Source: Bryobacteraceae bacterium
GTDB taxonomy: Bacteria > Acidobacteriota > Terriglobia > Bryobacterales > Bryobacteraceae
Assembly: GCA_025929455.1 (NCBI GenBank)
Contig: JAICMB010000219.1
Location: 1 to 6,029 of the forward strand
Direction: 5' to 3'
DNA: 6,029 bases
Shown: positions 1-5,146 of the stretch, in pieces
Position numbering within the stretch: position 1 is the first letter of the stretch
How the letters are laid out: each line of letters opens with the position of its first letter
Program-made: the position numbers and the translations under genes
The notes under the pieces: generated by a model
The model's database searches: none
What the model saw: only the letters and a program-made list of their open reading frames with translations
Told to the model about the DNA's origin: nothing

Positions 1-174
1 GTTTTCGGGGTGTTCAAACGCCTGCACGACCGCAATACATATCCGGGCACCGGCATCGGCCTGGCCATTTGCCATAAGATCGTGGAGCGCTACGGCGGGC
101 GGATCTGGGTGGAATCGGAAGAAGGCAAGGGCGCCGATTTCCGGTTTACGGTACCGGCCGAAAAACAGGCGTAG
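1..174 (+). CDS. Sensor histidine kinase, C-terminal fragment (5' part off the window)
   Basis: Frame 1 is open from the left edge to a TAG at 172-174 and gives the last 57 residues. The fragment is the end of a HATPase_c domain: an F-box-like start (VFGVFKRLH, residues 1-9), then the G2 ATP-lid box GTGIGLAI (residues 16-23), then the closing beta strands (GGRIWVES, and GADFRFTVP near the end). These elements bind ATP so that the kinase can phosphorylate its dimerisation histidine. The RLH and [13 protein letters not shown] wording is typical of PAS- or phytochrome-type hybrid kinases, but the sensor domain and the phospho-accepting His are outside the window, so the signal is unknown. The gene converges on rnc. 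No receiver domain follows, so any response regulator lies elsewhere. Confidence 0.93.
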   Translation, partial: VFGVFKRLHDRNTYPGTGIGLAICHKIVERYGGRIWVESEEGKGADFRFTVPAEKQA

Positions 175-325
175 CAATCTACAGGCCCAACAGTACGATT
201 GCGGAACTCGCAGCGGCATCTGCTTTCGGCTTGGTTTGTTCTTTAGTGTTAACGGATAGTGGCTCAGGGCCGGCCAAGAAGAACTCGCGGCCTGGATCGC
301 CAGAAACGCGCAGCCGCAGTAGATC
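175..325. other. Convergent intergenic gap, nothing assignable
   Basis: These 151 bases lie between the histidine kinase stop and the rnc stop, where two convergent terminators would be expected. The only dyad seen is an imperfect one (265-272 with 288-294, one bulged G). It has no T tract on either strand. No RNA gene, repeat or coding sequence could be supported here. Confidence 0.6.
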
Positions 326-1033
326 CTACCGCCCCCATTCGATCAACTGCTGCAACACCTGACGAGCGGCCTGCTGTCCGGCGCTCTTCTTCGACAGCCC
401 CTCGGCGCGGCTGGTCCATTCCCGGCCGACACGCACCTCGACGATAAACGTTTTGGCGTGCTCCGGGCCGCGCTCTTCCAGAATGGAATAGCGCGGCGCC
501 GGAAGCTTCAGCGCCTGCGTCATCTCCTGCAGCGCGCTCTTGTAGTCGAGCACGCGGTCGCTGCCGTCGGCGGGCATGGTGAAGCCGGCCACCACGTGCT
601 CCACGACGAAGCGCCGCGCGGCATCCACACCGCCGTCCAGGTACAGCGCCGCGATGAGCGCCTCCACGGCGTTGGCGAGCAGCGCGCGCTTCTGCCGCCC
701 GCCGCTCATCTCCTCGCCGCGTCCGAGCAAAAGAAAATCGCCCAACGACAGGCGTTGGGCGGCTTCATAAAGATGCGCTGAACTGACTAAGTGGGCCTTC
801 AGTTTCGATAGCCGGCCCTCGGGAAAGTCGGGGTGCTCCGTAATCAGCCATTCGCTGATCATGAACCCCAGAATGGAATCCCCCAGGAATTCCAGTTGCT
901 CGTTATCGCCGATGACGCTCTGCAGGTTCTGTTCGTAGGCTCGCGATTTATGCGTGAGCGCGCGTTCCAGCAGCGCGGCATTCTTGAACTGGTGCGAAAG
1001 CCTCTCTTGTAACCGCTCGACGTCTGGCGTCAT
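326..1033 (-). CDS. rnc: Ribonuclease III
   Basis: Encodes a 235-residue endoribonuclease that cleaves double-stranded RNA (rRNA precursors, structured mRNAs) in the cytoplasm; E. coli RNase III is 226 residues. The RNase III domain spans about residues 5-150 with the signature NEQLEFLGDS at 44-53. E45, E48 and D52 match E. coli E38, E41 and D45. A double-stranded RNA-binding domain follows at about 161-232, ending with the basic helix around KKSAGQQAARQ. The second active-site helix reads LLANAVEAL: E124 matches E. coli E117, but N121 stands where E. coli has the catalytic Asp114. The frame stays open upstream to 1123, but that extension lies in the TPR gene and looks unlike RNase III, so the ATG at 1033 is preferred. 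It starts 10 nt after the TPR stop and has no clear Shine-Dalgarno sequence, so translation is probably coupled to that gene. Confidence 0.97.
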   Translation of the reverse strand: MTPDVERLQERLSHQFKNAALLERALTHKSRAYEQNLQSVIGDNEQLEFLGDSILGFMISEWLITEHPDFPEGRLSKLKAHLVSSAHLYEAAQRLSLGDFLLLGRGEEMSGGRQKRALLANAVEALIAALYLDGGVDAARRFVVEHVVAGFTMPADGSDRVLDYKSALQEMTQALKLPAPRYSILEERGPEHAKTFIVEVRVGREWTSRAEGLSKKSAGQQAARQVLQQLIEWGR

Positions 1034-1043
1034 CGCGGCGGCG

Positions 1044-1886
1044 TCAGTGTTTAATATCCACCTGGGCGGGCGCAGCGGCCCCAGCCGTGCCGGCGGCAGC
1101 AGCGCCGGTAGCGGGCTTAGCACCCGCGCCTTTCATCTTCTCGGCATCAGCCTTTTTCGCCGCCGCGACCTGCTTCACCTGCGGCTGCGCGTTGGGCGCA
1201 TTAGCCGCCTTGTCGAAAGCGGCGATGGCATCGTCGTACTTGGACAGGTGCATGTAAGCATCCCCCATACGGACATAAGTGGCCGGGTCGGGTGAGGCGG
1301 CGGTGTCCTGCGCCTGCTTGTAATCCTGCACCGCGGCATCGTACTTGTCGTCCAGCGCGTCGGCCATCCCCATCGCTTCATAGGCCTGCGCGCTGATGTC
1401 TTTCTTCAGCGACGCCCACTGCTCGTCGGTGATGTCGGGCCGCAGCTTGGGCGCGGTCGGGACGTTGTCGATGGTGGCCTTGGCGTACTTGCGGACCTTC
1501 GCGAGTTGTTCGGCCTTGTCGAGGTCGTGCTCGCGGGTGTGCCGCGCGATCTCGGCGGCCAGCGTAGCAGTGGCGAACACGTTCTTAGGATCGGCATCCA
1601 ACAGGCGCTCGGCCCAGTTCACGGTCGCGACGTAATTGTTGCTCTGCTCGGCAAGCTGCATGCCCATGGTCAGCAGCATCACTTTGTAGTCGGTGTCGGC
1701 AAAGTTGTCGAGCACGTTCTCGATCGCCTTGAGGCGAGCGTCATTGGTCTGCGCGTTCTGGATCGCCCGTAACGCGTCAACTTCCTTCTGGCTCTTCGGT
1801 TTAGGGGCGGTTTGGGCAAGGAGGGGCGTGAGTGACAGGGCCGCGACCGCGAGTGCCGCACCCAGACTCTTGAAAATATGAATCAT
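1044..1886 (-). CDS. Secreted TPR-repeat protein of unknown function
   Basis: Encodes 280 residues. A Sec-type signal peptide is clear: a basic start (MIHIFKS), a hydrophobic stretch at about 8-23 and a likely cut after LLAQ (about residue 25), so the protein should reach the periplasm or outside. The rest is helical. TPR-like pairs are visible at about 71-104, 164-198 and 203-236, the last reading YVRMGDAYMHLSKYDDAIAA. A low-complexity Ala/Gly/Pro tail covers about 254-275. TPRs usually act as protein-binding scaffolds; no catalytic motif is visible and the partner is unknown. The start is well supported by an AGGAGT ribosome binding site 7 nt upstream. The gene follows the larger TPR gene after 120 nt and precedes rnc by 10 nt. 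Such proteins are common in Acidobacteria, but I do not recognise a named family. Confidence 0.9.
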   Translation of the reverse strand: MIHIFKSLGAALAVAALSLTPLLAQTAPKPKSQKEVDALRAIQNAQTNDARLKAIENVLDNFADTDYKVMLLTMGMQLAEQSNNYVATVNWAERLLDADPKNVFATATLAAEIARHTREHDLDKAEQLAKVRKYAKATIDNVPTAPKLRPDITDEQWASLKKDISAQAYEAMGMADALDDKYDAAVQDYKQAQDTAASPDPATYVRMGDAYMHLSKYDDAIAAFDKAANAPNAQPQVKQVAAAKKADAEKMKGAGAKPATGAAAAGTAGAAAPAQVDIKH

Positions 1887-1892
1887 TTTGTG

Positions 1893-1898
1893 ACTCCT
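1893..1898 (-). promoter_or_regulatory. Strong ribosome binding site for the 280-residue TPR gene
   Basis: On the minus strand this reads AGGAGT, with GGAG 7-8 nt before the ATG at 1886. It is the best Shine-Dalgarno match among the non-redox genes and fixes the start codon. Confidence 0.85.
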
Positions 1899-1899
1899 A

Positions 1900-1941
1900 A
1901 TATCGTAAGATATCCCGCTATGTTGTTGATATACGCGGGAT
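1900..1941 (-). promoter_or_regulatory. Leader dyads upstream of the TPR gene
   Basis: Two inverted repeats lie in the 120-nt gap. The larger pairs 1912-1918 with 1935-1941 (ATCCCGC / GCGGGAT, 7 bp perfect, 16-nt loop). The smaller pairs 1900-1904 with 1909-1913 (ATATC / GATAT, 5 bp, 4-nt loop) and sits one base from the AGGAGT ribosome binding site. They share bases 1912-1913, so as RNA the full forms cannot coexist. They could be an operator or a translational control element; chance is also possible. No T tract follows, so a terminator is unlikely. No convincing -35/-10 pair could be assigned. Confidence 0.35.
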
Positions 1942-2006
1942 CATGTAATCGACCTGATACGGCGCTTAGAACGATGCGTACCAGCAGTACCCCCTGAGAC
2001 GAATGG

Positions 2007-3518
2007 TCAGTTCGGTTTCGCGAGGCCTTTCTGTGCCGCGGATCGTGCCTCGTCCGGAGCTTTCTCGACGCCGAGCGCGGCGCGATACCGCTTTTCGGCT
2101 TGGGCATGTTCGCCGGCCGCGTCCGCGAGACGCCCGAGATAGACATAGGTCCACGCGCGGGTGGCGGCATCGGGAGCGAAATCCAGCGTTTTCAGGAACA
2201 TCTGTTCCGCGAGCGCCGGATCGCGATTGAGGGCGGCAATGCGCGCCAGCCCGTAATAGGCGCGCGCGTGCGCGGACGGATCGGTGGTCTGCTCGAGCAC
2301 CGAGCGGAACAGCTTGCGCGCCCGCTCCAGTTCTTCCGGCGTGGATGCGCGCCCGGCGGAAAGCTGTTGCGCTTCCTCGAGCGTCTTCTGCACCGGATCG
2401 ACCGCCGGCGGAGGCGTTCTGACAATCTTCACTTCGGGCGACTTCGCAAATTCGACTTTCGACAGCCGCGCTTCCTCCTTATTCAGATCGATCGATTGGA
2501 CCAGATCGCGAAAGTACAGCCGCATCGTAACAGCCTGCTTCTCAAAAGCGGGCAGCGCGTCCGCAAACGCGGCGGTCAGTACGTAGCCCTGTCGCAGCGC
2601 GTCGCCGATTCTATGCGCACGCTCGGATGCCGGGCTCAAGCGCGCCTCGACGGCTTTGATGAAGCATTCCGTCGCCAACAGAACGTAGTCTTGCTTATAA
2701 GCATCGGGAAGCGCGGGCGCGGCCTCGGCGTATTCCGCGATGGGCTTGAGCCGGTTCAGCGGATCCGCGTATTTGAGGGCTAGCGGGTCGAGCAGATAGT
2801 GAAGATAAGCGTGCCGAATGTCGGCCATCTGCGGCTCGGGTGCGGGCGTTACGACGACGAAATAATCGTCTTTGTAGCTGCGGCTCTGAACCTGGTATGG
2901 CTCGGTCAGGAGGTCGACGTAAATGGCGAACCGGCGGCCGAGATAGCCGCTGGTGGCGTTGCGCATGTAGCCGTTCACTTCGAGCAGCGCGCGGGAGACG
3001 GGACCGTGATAGCGCGCGATGGTCTCTTCATATTCGGGCTGCACCTTGCGCCAGAGGTCTTCGAGATTGGCCTCTCTATTGAGGCGCTGTAGCAGCAGTT
3101 CGAAGCCCTGCAATTTCATCGCATCGGGCGGCACTTCGGCCTCAGGGACGCGCCAGTGAAAATTGGGCGGACCGTCCACCGACAGCGCGAACGAGATGTA
3201 CTGGTTCAGGTTGGCGGTGGGGTTCGTTTGGAAATGTTCTGTGTAGAACTGCTTCAGCTCAGGCAGCACTTCCGGGTGGCGCGCCGCGATCGCTTCGCGG
3301 ACCATGCGCCGGGCCGGGCTGTTGGCGGTGGAGTTGACGTCGGTGTCGTAGCCGGCCGCATTGATAGCCGCCATCACGGAAAACAGGGCGGGGCTGGAGT
3401 CGAGCTTCGATTCCTGCGAGGTTTGCGCGCGCGCGGGCATGAGCAGGACGGCCGCGCACAACGCGGCGACGGCGGCCGCACGGGGCCCGCATAGCTGACG
3501 TAGAACAAAGACTGCCAT
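2007..3518 (-). CDS. Secreted protein with degenerate metallopeptidase-like region and C-terminal TPRs
   Basis: Encodes 503 residues from the ATG at 3518. The N-terminus is a signal peptide: Arg at 7 and 13, a hydrophobic run at about 14-27 and an ARAQ cleavage site near 32, so the product is exported. Residues 40-350 form a long domain I cannot name. It contains HAYLH at 236-240 followed by ECFIKAVEARL from 284, which resembles the zinc-site layout of gluzincin peptidases (HExxH plus a downstream Glu), but Ala replaces the catalytic Glu. After a Pro-rich linker (about 368-374), two TPR-like units appear at about 416-449 and 453-486. The frame continues to an ATG at 3551, but that stretch lies inside a terminator hairpin, so the 3518 start fits better. 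It has no Shine-Dalgarno sequence, so the start is the least certain part. Confidence 0.82.
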   Translation of the reverse strand: MAVFVLRQLCGPRAAAVAALCAAVLLMPARAQTSQESKLDSSPALFSVMAAINAAGYDTDVNSTANSPARRMVREAIAARHPEVLPELKQFYTEHFQTNPTANLNQYISFALSVDGPPNFHWRVPEAEVPPDAMKLQGFELLLQRLNREANLEDLWRKVQPEYEETIARYHGPVSRALLEVNGYMRNATSGYLGRRFAIYVDLLTEPYQVQSRSYKDDYFVVVTPAPEPQMADIRHAYLHYLLDPLALKYADPLNRLKPIAEYAEAAPALPDAYKQDYVLLATECFIKAVEARLSPASERAHRIGDALRQGYVLTAAFADALPAFEKQAVTMRLYFRDLVQSIDLNKEEARLSKVEFAKSPEVKIVRTPPPAVDPVQKTLEEAQQLSAGRASTPEELERARKLFRSVLEQTTDPSAHARAYYGLARIAALNRDPALAEQMFLKTLDFAPDAATRAWTYVYLGRLADAAGEHAQAEKRYRAALGVEKAPDEARSAAQKGLAKPN

Positions 3519-3523
3519 ATAGC

Positions 3524-3553
3524 AAAAATGGGACAGCGCGGGCTGTCCCATTT
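3524..3553 (-). terminator. Intrinsic terminator behind the 69-residue gene
   Basis: A perfect 12-bp inverted repeat pairs 3526-3537 with 3542-3553 (AAATGGGACAGC / GCTGTCCCATTT) around a 4-nt loop. On the minus strand the stem runs into five T residues (3528-3524). It lies 27 nt after the stop of the 69-residue gene and probably ends the redox-operon transcript. On the plus strand the stem is also A/T-flanked, but no gene there needs it. It ends only 5 nt before the start codon of the next gene. Confidence 0.85.
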
Positions 3554-3580
3554 GATAATTCGAATCTCGCCGCGGCGGGA

Positions 3581-3790
3581 CTACTTCGCTTTCTTCTGCT
3601 TCTGCTGGCCGACGCGAACCTTGAACTGTTGCTGCTTGGATTCCTGATAAGCCTTGTGATCGTGGCGGGCCACAACATCCTGCAGATACGCGTCAACGTT
3701 GGTGTTCTTCGGCAGCACCGACATCACCGTGAAGCTATCGCCACAGGTGGGACAGAACGGCCGGAAACGCTTAACGTTGGGAATTGACAT
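3581..3790 (-). CDS. Small hypothetical protein with CxxC and HxH, possible zinc binder
   Basis: Encodes 69 residues, with a terminator immediately behind it, which supports it as a real gene. I do not recognise the family. Visible features are CPTCG at 13-17, HDH at 43-45 and a very basic Gln/Lys-rich tail (about 50-69). C13, C16, H43 and H45 could form one zinc site, as in short zinc-ribbon or zinc-finger proteins, and the basic tail could contact nucleic acid or ribosomes; both are inference. There is no signal peptide or membrane segment, so the product is probably cytoplasmic. It begins 22 nt after the stop of the two-helix membrane protein and is probably read through from the redox operon. 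No clear Shine-Dalgarno sequence precedes the ATG. Confidence 0.75.
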   Translation of the reverse strand: MSIPNVKRFRPFCPTCGDSFTVMSVLPKNTNVDAYLQDVVARHDHKAYQESKQQQFKVRVGQQKQKKAK

Positions 3791-3812
3791 AACGATACCA
3801 GTTTAGCATGGG

Positions 3813-4052
3813 TTAATGTCGCGCTTCGCGATCGAGCCGCGTCACCAGAAAAAACAAACCGAGGCATATGAGGAAGAGGACGGCGGAAATCACCGCGCCC
3901 GGCAGAGCGGCGTCGGTGTGACCTGCCAGATACGCGTCCAGCGTCGCGGAGAGCAGCCACACTTGCACGATCAGCAGGAGCACGATCAGCGCCATGGCGC
4001 CGTCGATCGCGGTCAGGCCCTTGTTCTGATACGGAATGGTAGGACGCCGCAT
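3813..4052 (-). CDS. Two-helix membrane protein of the redox operon (DUF6755-like)
   Basis: Encodes 79 residues with two hydrophobic helices at about 17-37 and 50-71, joined by a short polar loop (DAYLAGHTDAA). Basic residues at both ends (RR at 2-3, RLDREARH at the end) predict both termini in the cytoplasm. The layout and the TAIDGAMALIVLLLIVQVWLL style recall small proteins annotated as DUF6755 beside Rieske and cytochrome b genes in Acidobacteria; that is recollection, not a search result. The ATG follows the Rieske stop after one base and has GGAGG 6 nt upstream, so it is translated with the Rieske gene. A role as anchor or small accessory subunit of the same membrane complex is inferred. 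It has no heme- or quinone-binding motif. Confidence 0.85.
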   Translation of the reverse strand: MRRPTIPYQNKGLTAIDGAMALIVLLLIVQVWLLSATLDAYLAGHTDAALPGAVISAVLFLICLGLFFLVTRLDREARH

Positions 4053-4053
4053 G

Positions 4054-4575
4054 TCAAGCCTCCGGCCGGTCTTCCATTCTGAGTGCTACCAGGTCGTCGC
4101 CGCGGCGCTCCAGCACCACATGCGGCAGCGGACGCGGCGGCGGCCCTTGAATCACGCTGCCGTCCTTGATCGAGAAGTAGCCCTCGTGACACGGGCACTC
4201 CAGGCGATTGTGCTCGCGCGCGTAATACACGGCGCACGAAAGGTGCGTGCACTTCTGGCTGTAGGCGACGTAGGTATCCGCGACCGGGCGCACCAGGATG
4301 CACTGTTCGCCAGGGCCGGGATACTCGAATATTTTCACGCCGCCCACCGGAATTTCGCTTGCGTGCGCGACCACGCGCTCCGGGAATTGCGTGCGCGGGT
4401 GGCGGCCCCAACTGCGCACCAGAATCCAGCAATTGCCCACGAACATCGCAAAGCTGGTGAGCGTCAGAAATTTCGTGAACTGCCGCCGGTTGACGTACCG
4501 CTCGTCCGCGGTATAGACCGAAAACTCCTCGCGCCACAGCGGTTCGTTTTGCTGCTTACCTCGAAATAGCCGCAT
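4054..4575 (-). CDS. Membrane-anchored Rieske [2Fe-2S] protein
   Basis: Encodes a 173-residue one-electron carrier. Order: a cytoplasmic head (1-29), a twin-arginine motif NRRQFTKFL (29-37) running into one hydrophobic helix (about 36-53), then the Rieske domain. Box 1 is CTHLSC (109-114) and box 2 is CPCHEGYF (127-134). Cluster ligands are C109, H111, C127 and H130; C114 and C129 can form the usual disulfide. The Arg pair before an uncleaved anchor matches Tat-exported Rieske proteins of bc-type complexes and puts the cluster on the outer face of the membrane. The start overlaps the ferredoxin gene end by 20 nt and has GGGAAGG 5 nt upstream. Usual partners are cytochrome b (none here) or a Mo subunit, as in arsenite oxidase; here the operon offers a Mo subunit and a four-cluster ferredoxin. 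Confidence 0.95.
   Translation of the reverse strand: MRLFRGKQQNEPLWREEFSVYTADERYVNRRQFTKFLTLTSFAMFVGNCWILVRSWGRHPRTQFPERVVAHASEIPVGGVKIFEYPGPGEQCILVRPVADTYVAYSQKCTHLSCAVYYAREHNRLECPCHEGYFSIKDGSVIQGPPPRPLPHVVLERRGDDLVALRMEDRPEA
4059..4063 (-). promoter_or_regulatory. Ribosome binding site for the two-helix membrane protein
   Basis: GGAGG on the minus strand, 6 nt before the ATG at 4052 and inside the last codons of the Rieske gene. It fixes the start of the small gene and supports coupled translation. Confidence 0.8.
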
Positions 4576-5146
4576 CCAGACCTTCCCACATGTAGTTCGT
4601 GATATCGAAGTTGACGGAATCGTGCTCCGGCGGCGTCATCATGAACACTTTGGTCGTGATTTGACGTTCGCCGAAATAGAACGTGTTCACGGCTTTCTCG
4701 CGGCGCTGCGCGGCCTGCTCCGGCGTGATATACGCGAGCGCCTGGCTGGGGCAGACGGTTGCGCACATGGGCCGCTTACCGACGCTGGTGCGGTCGTAGC
4801 ACATGTCGCACTTCATCATCTGCTCTATCTCCGGGAACACCTTCGGAATGCCGAACGGGCACGCCAGCACGCAATTCGAGCACGCGATGCAGCGCGGCTT
4901 CAGCGCCGATTGCACCACGCCGTCGTCGCCTTTCTTGATTGCGTCCGCCGGGCAGACCTGTGCGCAAGTGGGCTCGTCGCAATGCCAGCATACGAATGCC
5001 GCAGTAGCCGGCGTGTCGAGCCGGTCGAGAAAATCGAAGTTGATCATCGAACGGCCGCGGTGCGTCTCGCACTCTTCGCACGCCTTCACGCACGACTGGC
5101 ATCCGATGCAGCGCGACGGATCGACGTAAAACTCGTATCCGAACAT
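4556..5146 (-). CDS. 4x[4Fe-4S] ferredoxin-type electron transfer subunit (DmsB/NrfC/PsrB type)
   Basis: Encodes 196 residues with sixteen cluster cysteines in the four groups typical of electron-transfer subunits of the DMSO reductase superfamily: C13/16/19/23, C53/56/61/65, C86/89/92/96 and C113/116/128/132. This binds four [4Fe-4S] clusters that form a wire between a Mo active site and a membrane partner. The length fits the family. There is no signal peptide and no C-terminal membrane helix, so it would be soluble and, if exported, would travel with the Tat-exported catalytic partner. Its ATG overlaps the TGA of the Mo subunit by one base (TGATG), with GGAGGAG 7 nt upstream, and its end overlaps the Rieske gene by 20 nt. 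An extra Cys (C26) follows the first group. Substrate specificity does not come from this subunit. Confidence 0.95.
   Translation of the reverse strand: MFGYEFYVDPSRCIGCQSCVKACEECETHRGRSMINFDFLDRLDTPATAAFVCWHCDEPTCAQVCPADAIKKGDDGVVQSALKPRCIACSNCVLACPFGIPKVFPEIEQMMKCDMCYDRTSVGKRPMCATVCPSQALAYITPEQAAQRREKAVNTFYFGERQITTKVFMMTPPEHDSVNFDITNYMWEGLDAAISR

Noticed and set aside
265..294. GC-rich dyad as a terminator between the kinase and rnc
   Set aside because: The stem has a bulge and no T tract follows on either strand.
1034..1123. Thirty-codon N-terminal extension of RNase III
   Set aside because: It overlaps the coding sequence of the upstream TPR gene, is Pro/Leu/Arg-rich and does not resemble the family; the ATG at 1033 begins directly before the conserved domain.
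954..1295. Plus-strand open frame spanning rnc and the TPR gene
   Set aside because: It crosses two well-supported minus-strand genes and has no recognisable features.
1883..2170. Minus-strand open frame filling the gap between the two TPR genes
   Set aside because: It overlaps the end of the larger TPR gene in another frame, has no ribosome binding site and looks like noise.
2100..2783. Long plus-strand open frame opposite the large TPR gene
   Set aside because: An antisense open frame in high-GC DNA; the protein is Arg-rich with no domain, and the minus-strand gene has a signal peptide and TPRs.
3519..3551. Upstream ATG adding 11 residues to the 503-residue secreted protein
   Set aside because: It lies inside the terminator hairpin and would put residues before a well-formed signal peptide.
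3791..3812. Promoter for the 69-residue gene
   Set aside because: The TTAACC and TATCGT strings are too close together to be a -35/-10 pair, and the gene can be read through from the operon.
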